Shown here: positions 30,817-44,172 of the stretch, piece after piece
Layout: each line of letters starts with the position of its first letter
Numbering within the stretch: position 1 is the stretch's first letter
From: Allodiplogaster sudhausi
Lineage: Eukaryota; Nematoda; Chromadorea; Rhabditida; Diplogasteridae
Reading direction: 5' to 3'
Length of the DNA: 64,000 nucleotides
NCBI GenBank assembly: GCA_945643635.1
Contig: CALZFC010000043.1
Span: forward strand, 3,560,001-3,624,000
Notes under the pieces: generated by a model
Told to the model about the DNA's origin: nothing
The model's input: only the letters and a program-made list of their open reading frames with translations
The model's database searches: none
Program-made: the position numbers and the translations under genes

Positions 30817-32036
30817 AAGGTTTTGTAAACATCAAATCTTCATATATATCCAGGTTAGCCAGGTTAGCCTTACTTAGCCAGGTTTGTCAGCCATGAATGG
30901 TAAGGTAGTGACTATTCAAGGGAGTGATGGAGCTGCAGCCGATAATGGCCTGGTCTGGCAGGGGCTGCGAGAACGATGAGCCGGCCAAGCAGCCTCAGAG
31001 ACATGCCACGCCGTCCCACGCTGCATCTCAAGGATCACAACCAGAAGTTAGCAGTGCGCGTAGTGTTTTGATTATTTTATTCTTTTTTTCTATTCCAGAG
31101 ATCTGGGGTATACGGATAGCTTCGAGACGGCCCTTCTCTCTTCATTGTGTCTACCGTACTCTTCTACGGCAGCTTCTGATCAGCCAAGGCCTGCTAACAT
31201 ACGGTATGTGCTTGTTGAAATTGTATTAGCTAATTCTGGTATTCTTTTTTTAAATAAAGAATTCCTGTGAGGTACGTCTGGTTATTATTTGATTGTGTTT
31301 TTCGTCTTTTTAAGTAACCTAAGTGCGAATTAATTCAGTCGAAAGTGTCGAGTTCTACCACTCCACGACCACAACAGCTCCGGAATATTGAATGAAGAAT
31401 GGCGAGTTCGCTCCTCGTCGGTCATGAAAGTAACTTCCTGTCATGAAGAAGTGCAAGATTTCTGCCTCTTCAGTTAATATTCTATTCTCTTACGCTATCA
31501 AGCCCTCGTTGTTAATTCTCGTGTCGCATTTCGACATTATTGCGGAATATTCCTGGTAAATTGGCTGGCAATGATTGCTATGTGAATGGTCATCTTAATA
31601 TTAACAAGATGGCTCACTTTTTGTCTGTATTATAAGAATACTAGTTGATTTCCAATTCCGGTGATCTGTACTTGTATTGCTGCTGCTCATTTCCTTAAGG
31701 TGCTTGTGTAATTGCTAGACCTTTCATTCTGTGCCATTAATAATGCTGATGTTCCTTGTAAGCTCTTGGATTTTTTCTTCCCCGATCGTGCTGTGCCATG
31801 TTATAAGACTGATTTTCCTTGTATGCTCTTGCTTAGAACAGTCCCGTAGCCATTTTATTCACTTTTAGTCTATCGCTCTTGTTAAATATGTGTTTTCTTG
31901 CTGTGAATGGAAGCCCCGATATAAAGTGTATTTTCGAAAAGTGCATAATACAAAGTGAAATTTACAAATTAAGTGCAGATGAAGGAAAAAGTGAATGGTC
32001 ATATTTACAAAGAGTACCTAGTGCACTTAACGAAAC

Positions 32037-32125
32037 AATCCTGCCAGTTAGCCTTCCTACGTGCATTTGGAAGGCTAATTGGTGGAGTGGCCGGCAGTCC
32101 TTCCACAATCCTGCCAGTTAGCCTG
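32037..32125 (-). repeat. Inverted cluster of the ~20-nt repeat
   Basis: Three copies of atcctgccagttagcct-type sequence, the reverse complement of the repeat at 29766-29960. The stretch 31240-32036 between shows no supported gene. Confidence 0.7.
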
Positions 32126-32138
32126 TTTTTATTTACAG

Positions 32139-32239
32139 AGAAGTTGGCAGCCGACAAAATGCGCAAGAAGATAAACGATCTGAGCAAGGTGGTTGACGAG
32201 AAGCTCAAATTGAAGTTCACCCTGAGTAAACTTCGCTAG
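32139..32239 (+). CDS. Possible short terminal exon, Lys-rich
   Basis: Follows a TTATTTACAG acceptor and ends at TAG 32239. Encodes a basic helical segment (KLAADKMRKKINDLSKVVDE, then KLKLKFTLSKLR), likely coiled or amphipathic. Unknown gene. Confidence 0.35.
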
Positions 32240-32298
32240 TACATCGTCAAAACATACTACTTTAAATTAGAGAAATCGCCAGTATTTAAGACTTACAG

Positions 32299-32392
32299 GG
32301 AGGTCACCGAAAGACTCCGAAGGCTCGGCGCGCTTTTGCATGAGACGGATCTCGATGGCATCCAAGAGGGCCGCCGGGCACGACAGCGGCAA
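32299..32392 (+). CDS. Possible exon, charged helix
   Basis: Between an ACTTACAG acceptor and a GTGCGC donor. Encodes EVTERLRRLGALLHETDLDG and an Arg/Gln-rich end. Clearly protein-like in this frame; no family recognised. Confidence 0.4.
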
Positions 32393-32530
32393 GTGCGCAC
32401 GCGACCAACGAGACTCAAGGGAGCACACCACACACCAAGAAGTGTGACTGGAAAATGGGGAGTTATCATCATCATTCCATTGTAGAAGTTGAGTAGACCT
32501 TCCAGTCATTACAACTATGTTTGTAGACAT

Positions 32531-32692
32531 GAATGCGAAAGGACCGACAATGCGCTCTCGATCGACGACTCTGCAATGTGAAGGCAGACCCACTGCAGCA
32601 TCTGCTCATCTCCCACGATCTTCTCGAAGAGAGCACGCACGAAGGCCACCTCAACCACGAATCACACTCAAAACTAATTCCAGATCGTCTTT
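32531..32692 (+). CDS. Possible exon, unknown
   Basis: Open plus-strand frame from about 32533 encoding CNVKADPLQHLLISHDLLEE and a His/Ser-rich continuation, ending near a CAG/GTTTTT boundary at 32699. A second plus frame is also open (Arg/Ser-rich). It may follow the exon at 32299-32392. Function unknown. Confidence 0.35.
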
Positions 32693-33456
32693 CAAGCAGG
32701 TTTTTGTTTCAGACAAAGATTAATGTCAATAAATATAGATATATGAAATTCCAGGCAAGTAGACTGTGCTAAATATTGACAGAAGGTACTGAAGTGTTGT
32801 CAGTGACAGCAGCATTGTGGGTCACGAATTTGTACACTTCTTGAACTGTGAACTCAAGTGTGTCGACTTTGAGAAATTCCCGCGTGGCGTTTCAGATGGT
32901 CGTTGCAATGATATTAATTTTACCTATATACATACGTATATGACAATTTCAGCTGTTTTGTTTCATATTTTATCGAGAGAGATAGTGTGTTTCATAACAT
33001 TTAATATAAGCAGCTAATACTGTCTCTCCAATTGCGTCAATGTATGATGAATGATATCAATGACTGAGAAGGCCCCTCAGTTTGTCCGTCTCGCTCTCTC
33101 GTCCGCCACAACAGCCAATAAGTTCAGCCACCAATCACTTGAATGACTTAACACTTTGATATCTTACAGTTTAATCCACTCCACTGATTGTGAGCTAAAG
33201 TGGAGGCACTCGATACATTTGCCCAATTCCCATATTTTAAAAAGTAAAAAAAACCGGAGATATTAGGTTTCCGTTACGTTTATGCAATTTTTTTAGTTTT
33301 TTTCTACTATTGTAGAGGTAAATCTGAATTCTTGCTCAAATATCTGCTACTCGCCTACGTTTCGTGCGAAGACACTTACGAGAGACTCATAAATTCTCCC
33401 GGGATGGGAGGCGATAAATTGACCACATTGTAAGGAAAGAAAGAAAGAGGGAAGGA

Positions 33457-33490
<34 letters not shown>

Positions 33491-35041
33491 GATGAGAAAG
33501 AGAGAGTGGCAAATAGGAAGAAAGAAAGGCGGCGTCCTTTTCTCTTTCCAGTCTATGTTCCAGGCAGTGATTGTGTGTAGATCAACTGATACCCTCACAA
33601 ATCTGCTGTCGCAACATATTTTTGCTATGTTGTTCTTTAAATATTTGACAAGCAAAAAGTGTTGAATAATGCTCACAATCCTTCCCTTGATTCCTCCATT
33701 ATTTAATGTTTGTAAAGCAATATTCACTTGCTAAAAGATGAAATATCTGATGTGTTCCGAGGGCAGCTCTCCATTCGACTTTTCCAGCTCCTGGCCTCCC
33801 TCCAGAGTGGAGGGCGACCTCGAATGTATAATTATCGTGTGATGGTCGGTGTCCCCGGGATAATGAGAGGCCTCAGCCAGGAGTGGTTTACTTTGGACTC
33901 CCCTCACTTGCTTCTCATACTCTTACTAAGCCCTCTTTCTATCTCTTTCTCTCATTCTCTGTCTCTCTCTCTATCGGCATCTCTCTCGCTATCTCAATCT
34001 CTCTTTCTCTCGCTCTCTGTCTCTCTCACTCGGTTTCTCTCTCGCTATCTCAATCTCTCTTTCTCTCGCTCTCTTTCACTGATCTTTTTTCTATGGGATC
34101 AAAATATGTAAAATACATATTAGCAGTGCATTATATTGTGACGCCATTTATGACAGCCCATTTCTTGCTGATTATGACACTTTTCGAGAACGATTCTCAA
34201 GAGAACGGCTGCGGCTGTAAATCGCCTCACGTTGGCTGCCTTTTACAATCACTTTCCATCTGCTTGTCATTTTCTTGAGCCTTCAGCTGTCACTTCTCAC
34301 TTGGCACTAAAACAATAATGGCTTGCTGCAGGCATGTGACATTTGAAGATGCAAAAATAAGACTATTCCTTGATTCTTCCATTGCTTTTTTGCCTTAACA
34401 GTTGTCTATTATCACAACAATGTTGCTTATGGCATAATTACATATATCAATGAAGTAAAGAATATTTATAGTTGTTGGAGAAGTAATCCAGACGAGCTCT
34501 GAAATAGTTCAAGCATTCAGTATCTTTGCAACTGCTACATACTAGCTCATACTATCGCTGTTGGCCACACATATTTTTTTTATACCTTCTCACTTGTATT
34601 ATTTTTCTGCTCCGACGCATTTGCGTGTTCTCAACCTCCTCTCTCGCTCCCTGCGGCCTGTTCTCCCTCTGGATTACTTTTTTTCCCTTTTATAGTACTT
34701 CTCTCTCTCTGTGTCTCTCTAGCTATCTCGCACTATTTCGCTCACCCTGCGTCTCCCTCTCCCTCTGGCTTAATTTTTTCCCCTCTCTAGTACTTCTCTC
34801 TCTCTCACGCTCTCTTACTACTTATTCGTGACTCGTTTCCTCTCTATCTCTGTATTTCTCTCCACCTATTTCAGTCCCTATTTCTCTTCCTCACGATGAC
34901 CTGGAGTGTGGTTCTTTTGCTCGTTTCTCTCCGAGTATCTCCTGAAACGAAGGCATTCGTGCATATGAAGTTCGTGGTGGAGAGTCCTCATTATTCCGCT
35001 TGAGTTGTGGCACATTTGTGGAAAGGGAAAGTTAGGCCGAG

Positions 35042-35090
<49 letters not shown>

Positions 35091-35727
35091 ATGAACGAGG
35101 GTGAGAAACATGAAGACAATGTGAGTGATAGCGAAGGAGAGATAAGAGTGGAGGATCAGAGAATGCAGAATGTGACGGAAGATGAGGGATTAAGAAGGCG
35201 GAAGGACTACTAAGCATAGTTGGCAGCGGGGCCGTTGATTATCAGATAGGCCAGCCGGAGACGGGCTTCGAGTCACAGTCAGGGAATGTCTCTTTCATTT
35301 TCTCTCCTTTCTTTCTCACCCCTCTCTCTCTCTCTCTCACTCCTTGCACATGTATATATGTCTCTTTTTTTCTTCTTATTATTCTCGTTATTGCCATCTC
35401 TCTTTGTCCTCTCTCATTTTTCTACAGATATCACCTGCCCCCGTTCTCCAACTCCACAAAAAAAACTCCAACGAACAAATCCAAGTCATACCAAATTTAT
35501 GCAGATGAGGGAGTGGAATGCCCGCTGGCTACTTTGCAGACGGCAACAAGGGGCAGCACTCGGACGCCTTCCTTGTCGCGCTCTCTCTCTCTTTCTCTCT
35601 CTATCTCTCTAACTCTCTTTCCCTCTCTCCCTCTCTCCCTCTCTCTCACTCCCTCTCTCCCGCAAAGCATCACTCTATATATACACACAAGCCTCTAGAG
35701 ATTTGAGCGTGACCCTCCTTCCATGCT

Positions 35728-36066
35728 TCATATTCTCCAATCATTCGTCTCAACTCGAAATCTCCAGTCCCCGTCGTAGTAAAGCGACTTTTGAACAGCC
35801 TTCGTGCGTGTTGCTTCTGATATCATGCGTAGGGCTTTCCACATCATAGAGTACTTGTAAATCAGTTGCAATGACTTCGATTGCAAGCCGTCCTCGTCTG
35901 GCCCCTCGTATGAGGTCTCTCCTCGATCCCGCTCTTCCACCGTCGTTAACTGCAGCCAACGAGGCCGAGATGGCGGTGGTATCGAAGAAGAGAGGGCCAT
36001 CTTCTTCTTTCTTTCTTCTTCCTCCAAATTCTTGCGTTGATGACTCTGTATCTGCCGTCTTTTCAT
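35728..36066 (-). CDS. Coding-like island, unknown (112 codons)
   Basis: Non-repetitive island in which the minus strand is open for 112 codons. The C-terminal part is protein-like (SLQLIYKYSMMWKALRMISE, then SLYYDGDWRFRVETNDWRI, stop). A second minus frame is equally open and also looks plausible, which lowers confidence. No family recognised. Confidence 0.3.
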   Translation of the reverse strand: MKRRQIQSHQRKNLEEEERKKKMALSSSIPPPSRPRWLQLTTVEERDRGETSYEGPDEDGLQSKSLQLIYKYSMMWKALRMISEATRTKAVQKSLYYDGDWRFRVETNDWRI

Positions 36067-36110
36067 TCACGCCATGTGTGTCTGTCCATGTGTGCGAAGG
36101 GATCGTTTAG

Positions 36111-36145
<35 letters not shown>

Positions 36146-37209
36146 TCTGTCTCTCTCTCTTTCTCTCTTTACCTTTTACTCACTTTCGCTCCCCTCCTTT
36201 GATCTCTCTTAATGCGTCCTTTCATGTCTGTGTCTCTCAAGCTCTTGTGATCTCTCTCACCCTCAAGATTCATCCTCCTTCATGCTCGCATCTTCTCTCC
36301 CGGCAAGTTATGGCTTCTCTTGTCTGCATCCCCCCTCTGCACGATCCTTGTCCATTTTAGTGCTCGTCCATACAAAGATAAATGCCCACAAATTTCCAAG
36401 TTTTTGCTAATATATAAGAATAGGGGAGAAAAACATCGGCCAGTTTGAATAGCATTATGGAAAACAAGTATTCCACAGCCGTCCTAGAATACTTCTCATG
36501 GAATTAGAATCACTTATCGAATAAGCTTATCTTTGCTACCTTTTCTGAAGGAACATAACAATTGACCAGTTTGGCGCCATTTCATCAAAGGTGAAGCTTG
36601 AAAGGCGGTGGCTGCTGAGATCAGCACGCGCGCTCCCTCTCTTTCTCTTACTCTATTTCTCTCTCTCTCTCTTTCTCTCTGTCTCTCTCTCTCTGTCTCT
36701 CTGTCTCTCTTTCTCTGGCTCCTCTCTCCTTCACCGCTTTCTCATCATCCGCCATGCCGCTTTCGTCGGAAGCGCAGCGGGAATGGCGGGAATGCACCGC
36801 TGCAGGTGGCAGGCTACTTTCTTTCTCTTTCTCTCTTCTCCATTACTTTCTCACTTTCTTTATCTCTCACTCTCTCTCTCTTTCTCTTGATCTCTTCCTC
36901 TTCTTTTGTCTTTCTGGGTGCCATCTTTTATCATCCTCTTGTATCCTCTGCACCAGAATGCGCTGTACACATCAGGTTTTGCATCTTCCTTTTTGGCTAC
37001 TCAAACAGCGATGGAATCATTAATAAAATGTGCATTTTATGTTAATCCTAAATTATTTTATTAAAATCTCTATTCTTACAGTTCGGCGTAGGAATGTATG
37101 AGGCAATGATTGCAAGAGCGGGAAAAAGAGCTGCTACTGCCTTGCTCTCTCTCCGCTGCTGCAAAAGAAGCCTGAATGGCAATTGTTATTACTTCTTTCC
37201 GTTGCTTCC

Positions 37210-37252
<43 letters not shown>

Positions 37253-38397
37253 TGCTCTCCATCTACCTTAGGCGCTCACTCCCATAATTCCGCAAGTGTT
37301 CGCTCCAATTACAGCCATGTCTGATTGTCTTCAGAATGATTTGCAGTCCGAAAGTAGAAGAAAGAAAAGCAAATCTTATTTCCGTCGTCTCACTTCCCCA
37401 GACTGGTTCCTTTTGCGGTCTCGGCCCGTTACGTTTTTCCTGCGTTGTCGTCTTCCACTTGTTTTCGTGCTTGCATAATCGCAATAACTGCTCAACTATG
37501 CAAAGCAGTAAATCACAACTCTTTCGTTCGCTTGCCATCTGTCCGAAGGTGTTATCAGAGATATGGGAAAGATAGAACTGGAGAGGGGAGAAAGAGTGAG
37601 AGAGTCATAAATAGAAAGAGAGAGAGAGGGAGAGAGAGAGAAAGAGAGAGAGAAGTCAGCCGTTTGAGTGGCCTTCCATGAATGCTCTCTGGTATGATTG
37701 CAACGCGCAACAGCCAAAGAATGCTATGACTCGTCGAATCGTTCAGAATTTCTCGAAGCATCCGTACTATGTTTTGAGTCTGTCTACATACTACATATTC
37801 CTCTTTTTTGTGGCTCCTCTCGCTCTCCCTGTTTCCCTTTCCATCTGATTATCTCGGCTCTATCAGGAAACGTTATCAAAAAAGCGAATCATCGCCCCCC
37901 TCCCCCTCCGAAATGAAAAGGGTGTGATAGTTCGCACCTCTTCCCATGGCGCCACCCTGGCAGCGGAATTTCAAGGCATCCTCCAAGGCCTTCGACCGGC
38001 TCCGATTCCTAAGTTGATAAAGGCGAGGCCCCTCGTGATAGTCCACCACGTTTTATTCCTACATCTCTTTCCTTTTCCCTCACCATCTCTCTCTCTTTCT
38101 TTCTCTCTTTCTCTCTCTCTCTCTCTCCTTCCTCTTACTTTGTCTCTAGTCTTATGGAATACGAGCAAATTCTGGCTGACTCATAAGAGACCGTAAAAAG
38201 GCGGAACAGCGTGAATGCTGGAAAGATAATGCTTTCACATTTGTACGTTTTATTAGTTGGGGGCACATGTGAATGCATTTAATGAATTTGCATGTGCAAA
38301 TGTATGTTAATATTCAAATACAAGGGCGATAGTTTGATAGAGTTAACTTTTAATTGTATTTACCTATTTTATTTAGTTCTCTCTTTCATGTCCTCAG

Positions 38398-38596
38398 CCA
38401 GACACATTATGAAGCGCCCGCCCCAACTGTTGCTAGTCTTCTACCAATTGACAACTTTACATTTTACGCGCCATTGAGACGCGAACTAGGGCCATTTGCC
38501 TTGAGCATAGACGGTAATTTGTCTCTTCAACATGGCGAAAATGTGATTTATGCAGCGAGGACACGGTATTTAGTAATACCCCCCTGGGGCAGATGA
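38398..38596 (+). CDS. Coding-like island with splice sites, unknown
   Basis: Follows a strong acceptor (TTTCATGTCCTCAG). Encodes THYEAPAPTVASLLPIDNF, TFYAPLRRELGPFALSIDG, then either a donor (GTAATT at 38514) or continuation to TGA 38596. Low-complexity free and balanced in composition, in contrast with the flanks. Probably an exon of a plus-strand gene with CT-rich introns. Confidence 0.4.
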
Positions 38597-40273
38597 TGAC
38601 ATAAATGGAAGTGTTTTCGAGGGACCCGTTGACAGCCACGAAAAAAGAAAATATGAGAGTATGGGAGTGAGTTTTGGAATGTATTATCGAAAATTCATTG
38701 TTAGATTGAAATGGGGACGAAGATCATCTGCTGAGGATGCCATAAACAAGATCACAAGGAAGTAATCATTTGAGAAAGACAAGAAAGAGGAAGAGAAGGA
38801 AAAGAGAAAAAAGAAGAAGATGAGAGAGAAAGAAGTACGAGAGAGAGAAAGAGAGCGATAGCCGACCTCAGGTCTTGTCTCAGAAGTGAGGCCACAGGAA
38901 GCCTTACTCTAAGAACTGGCCCTGCCGTGTATTCAGTACCCCTTCCACTTCACGTGTTCATCCTTCTCTTCCTGTTCTTGTGTTTCGTTTTGTTTCGTTT
39001 TCATCCAAGTTGTTCTTTGTCCTTACACTTATGGTAAACTATTTATGGAACCGGATGGTTTCAACTTAAATAAGATTACTGGCCACTGCATGGAAGAACA
39101 AGTAGCTTGATTGCAGATGTGCTTTCCACTCCAATGCAAACGGTACCTATCGCTTTCCTGCATTTGCTTGACAGCAATGTTGCAGCGACGGTATCGCTGC
39201 CAAAATGGACTTTATTGAAGCTTACTCCTTAACTTCTCTTTCGCTCTCGCTCTCTCTGAAGTTCTCCCAGACACGTCTCCCCCATTTATATGCTTCCTTC
39301 CTCTCGCTCTCTCACTCACTCTCACTCCCTCCCTCTGTTTCCTTCCTAAGCATTGTACTATACAAATGTTGCAATTGCGCTGCATTCATTGTCTCTCGTT
39401 GAGTATACAGAATAAGACAAATTCAGAGAGTCGGCATAGGGCATGAAGAAGATAATGGTTTGTGACCCCTAAGGGATCTAATCGCATGGTTGTCTTCGTG
39501 CTTCCCCCCCCCCTCCTTCCTCTTCATTCATCAAATGTAGCAGCTGAACTAATTAACTAAACTTTGGTACGCTTCTTTATGTAACGATATCCTGTTGGTA
39601 TTTCGAAGCGTATAATCATTTCGTGCTGTTTTCGTTCTTGCGCTTCGTTGTATCAATTTGTTACCTCCACTGTTCAACGCGTCCACTTTTAGTCAACCGC
39701 TCGCTTTCCATTCTTTTTTTTCCTTTCTGCTTCTCGTGAAAAAGGAGTATGCAAGTCATGCGAAGGAAGTTTGCTCTGGTTTCTCAGCAACGCTTAGAAA
39801 CCAGATATTTCAATTCGGTATACTCATTTTTCGGTCCAATCTATTGTTGTGGATAGGAATATCAAGGGACTATATTGCAACTGTTGTTTTTGTTGCCTTC
39901 CAAGCTTTCATTAGACTGTATTCCAATCCCTAGAATAAAGTCTCCGAGTGGAGGGTCAGAAGTTGAATGCAGATTGGTATCGAGGGAATTTACCAATTGC
40001 CAGGAGAGAGCCGACAGATCTGTCCGTGTTCTCTTCTTGATCTTTCGTTGTTTGCTGTATGTTTCGTTCTTGATCGGATAGTAACAGAATAGTGAGAGGA
40101 GACAGCGTGGGAAAGGTGAGATAAGAAGAGATGAGAAGGGATCAGGAGAAAGAGGATAGTGTGATGAGTAAGGAGAGTCATGAGGAGAAATGGAAACGGT
40201 CAGAGAAGTAGAGGTTTTGGGAAAGAGAAAGAGAGATAACGAGAAAGACAAGGGAGAGAGAGAGAGGGAAAGG

Positions 40274-40320
<47 letters not shown>

Positions 40321-41299
40321 GCGCTCGCGCACTGTGTCGGAAGGGAGATGACGGGGCCTGACAGATCGGATGACCGTCTCTTGTCAAGCAGCCCCTTCCC
40401 TTTGACTGTTGCACTTGCCGCTGCCTCTCCTTCTGCACTACGAGGCTTACGATGACCAAAGCCTTTTTCCATCTCAAAGGCCAACTCTGTCTCCTTCTCC
40501 CTGCTCGCTCTTTTATCTTATGCTTCCGCTTTAGAAGTTCTTAGTCTGCCTGGCGTATATGTCAAAAACATTTGCGCGTGCAAATTTCTTGAATATTTGT
40601 AGTCTTCATTTTCATCATTCTTGTATTCGTTCCCCCTCTCTGTCTCCCTCCTTTCGTTCGGACCCAGTGCAATTCCTTTTTTATCCATGCTCTTCTCTTT
40701 TCTCAGGAGCATCACGCATGGCAGAGCCGGAGAGATTGCGTGCTTGTCTCTGACCATCCTCTCTTCCCCCTCGTGATCTCTCTGCCACTCCCTCTCATTC
40801 CCTCCACTCTCTATCTCTCTCTCTCTCGTAGTTGCTCGCTCTCCCACTCATCTGTCTCTGTCGTTCTCTCTCTAACTCTTCTCTGGTGCTCTCTATTTCT
40901 CTCTTTCTGTGTCCTCCTTCAGTATCCACCTCATCCTGCTTTCCAACCTTGGCCGGAAGGCATCCTTCTTACTCTTTAACTCCTTCGGTCGGGCTGCCTT
41001 CAACTTATCTTTTTGCTTTATTCTCGTGAAGTCTTCTTCCGCTTAAGCACTCTCTCATCCTGTCTTCACCTCCTCTTTTCGCTCTGCCCTTCCTGCATCT
41101 GCCGTTGAGTCTCCTGAATTTTCTCTATTTCTCTTACTCCCCTCGTCTCTCTCTCTCTCCTCATCTCTCTCTCTATCTCTATTCCTCTGTTCTGCCCATC
41201 TTTGTCGTTGTTTCCGTGTGTTTGCTTTTAGGACCAACACACTTTCTGCCTGTTGAAGCGTGGCGTCTCCTTGGCGGCATCTCCTTGATTGGCACACGA

Positions 41300-41346
<47 letters not shown>

Positions 41347-42436
41347 TTTTCTCTTTCTTTCTCTCTGTCCCCTTCTCTTTCTCTCCCCCTCTCTCTTGAC
41401 ACAAACAAATGCATATCTCGCCACCTCCACTTCTTCCTTATCACTCCTGGAGTCTCACCCCGCCACCCTGGCGTCGCCATTTCCTCCCTCAGGGTGTCCA
41501 TGATGGGGTTTTTTTTTGTCGTTTGCCCTTCATGTCCAGCAGAGTCGCTCTCGTAATTCCCCCAGCAAGATTGGGAGGGAAAGAGTAAAGAAGTAGATTT
41601 GTTGTCTGGATAAGAAAAAAAGCCATGGCAGGCGAAGCCTTGCCTTCCTTCCCCCAATGGCAATTTGATTCCGACCTTATAACTAGATTACGACGTTTTG
41701 CGCAGGATCCACACAGAAATTTAGCTTTACAAAGCATATTACATTTTCGATAATTCACTCACTTGTGAATCACATGAAAATTCAGCTTGTGGAGAAAAGA
41801 TCCTTCAGCATGATGTATAAAGGGCATGAATCCACATCAAGCCTTCGGGCAGCGTCTCCAGTTTCCGCCGCAAACAGTCACTTGCAGTACAGGATTCGCG
41901 ATGTAAATGATGACAGGCGATCTGGATGTACTTGACCTATCCTTTCTTTCTCTCTCTCTATTCATCTGTTTCTCACGTACATCTTTTTGCCAGGGTTCGC
42001 CTTCTTCTCTATCATCCCGAGAGTAGAGGGCGAAGGTCTTCTTCATTCCTCTTCCGCAAAGGAAGCAGCTGGTCGAGGCTGATTTAGTGTGCTCCTCCTT
42101 CAATTGGTTTCCTCTTCTCTTTCTTCTATTACGTGTACAGATAGCTCTCACCGATTGTGCATATTTCCCAGAGTACAATCTCTCTCACTCTCCCTCTCGC
42201 TTCCTCTCATTCTCTTTATCTGTCTCCCTCCCTCTACCTTTCCGTCTTCTTCTTCCTCATGTTTGCTTACCATTCACTGCCTCGGGCGATCCCTTGCAGT
42301 GCCGAACTACAATCTTTCATTGCCTTCTCATAGTCGATGGGGTGAGAAGCAGCGACACAAGGCAGCGGCAGCATTGAGGGAGTGGTGATTCTCTCCTCCT
42401 CTCCTTCGCTCTCTTTCACTTTTCATCTCCCTTCTA

Positions 42437-42468
<32 letters not shown>

Positions 42469-42858
42469 TTCGCGCTCTCTCTTTCTCTCTCTCTCTCTAT
42501 CTCTCTTCACATCATCCTCTTCCGTATTTGTACAGCAACACGAGTGAAGTTGCGAGTTGCCGGGGTGATCCGTTGAGCGTATTCTTCTTTTGCTTTATAT
42601 ATTTTTTTAGGCTACATTATAATCTACGGAATTTGCAGTAATTTGCGCATGAAATACAGATGTCTCCTACTTCTGATTCCGTCTGCTGCTCGGTGTTCTC
42701 TATCCGAAAGGAATGGCATAGGCCGCCAAGCCGATGGACCTCTTTTTTATGATTAGTATGCAAGAAAGGGTGCGCAGATTGGAAGAGACCATTTCTAACT
42801 CCTCTCTCCACCTCTCGCTATCTATTTCCCCTCCGTTTCTCTCTCTCTCTCTCTCTCT

Positions 42859-42896
<38 letters not shown>

Positions 42897-43880
42897 GCAA
42901 CAGCATCTGGTTCAGAATGCTCTCGACCTGTACTTCCTTGATCTGGCCCTCTATTCCTCTCGTCTCTCTCGCTCTCTTAGATATTTGCTTCTCAATGTTT
43001 CAGTTACAATCTTCCTATTCATTCTCATGCACATTCGACTCGTGTGTCTGCATAATATTAGACATATCATCGGGTGAGTTCTATGGAGCAAATGCCAAGC
43101 ATTCCAACATTAGAGAGAGAGAGAGGGAGAGAGAGAGAGAGGGAGAGAGAGGGAGAGAGAGAACGACGTGTTCTCCATTATGAGAGCACAATTCCATCTC
43201 TGCCACCCGTGCCCTTCAGCCTACCCTTCCCCCCACCAGCTACCCGCTTCCCCTGCTCTCCTTCATCTGCTTCGTCATCTCCAATCGGTGCTGCCTGCCC
43301 CATCTCCTTGCCCTTTTTCATCTCCCGCGCAGCCTGCAGAATATACAGCAGAGCGTCTCCTTGTCTGCTTCTCTCCCATCTCTTCTAATATCTCTCCATC
43401 TCTGCGCTCTCTCTCTGTCCCTCACTCTCTCCCTATGTCTTGACCCAAGCCATCTTCACCTGCCCACTCCCCTCTCCACATACTCTTCGGACCGTGTCAT
43501 CAGCTCAGCGGCCTTTCTCATCCATTGATTGACCCGGTGCATAGCCAAGGTTTCGAGCGGGCTTTTCCTATCGAGATCCTTGTATCTTCTCCCTTCATCG
43601 ATGGCCTCAAAATTTATCATTGTTTACTTGAATATCAAAACAAACGTGTATGATCTCGCTTATCTTGTAAAATTGTCCGACCATCCATAACATTGTTGGC
43701 CTCCGTCTTCTCCATATGTTCTGCTCCTTTTTTTTTGGAGCCTGCGGGCATATTTTTTCTGTCCCCCCCCCCCCTTCTTATCTCTCTTGTCACTTGAGAG
43801 CTCTGCAATCAGTCGCGAAGAGAGTGATAGGAGCTGTGAGCGATATGCGGTGGGGAACGAGAGAATGAAACTCTGCTCTT

Positions 43881-43911
<31 letters not shown>

Positions 43912-44125
43912 GACTCTCTCTCTCTCTCCGATTCTCAATTCTCAGTGAAGAGGGTGTTGACAAGGGAGAGAGAGCAGGTGTTCTGATGAGAGAGGCAGAG
44001 AAATGCAAAGCCTTGGCCGCGCTTGGAAGAAAAATGGCTTGGGAACGCACCAGTTTAACACATTTACAGTGAGCGGATTTCGTATCTCGTTCTCGTACTC
44101 TCTTTTTTCTTCTCTCATTCTCTCA

Positions 44126-44172
<47 letters not shown>

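Noticed and set aside
30924..31229. 101-codon plus-strand ORF
   Set aside because: Passes through non-coding-looking sequence without splice or domain support; a second frame there is equally open.
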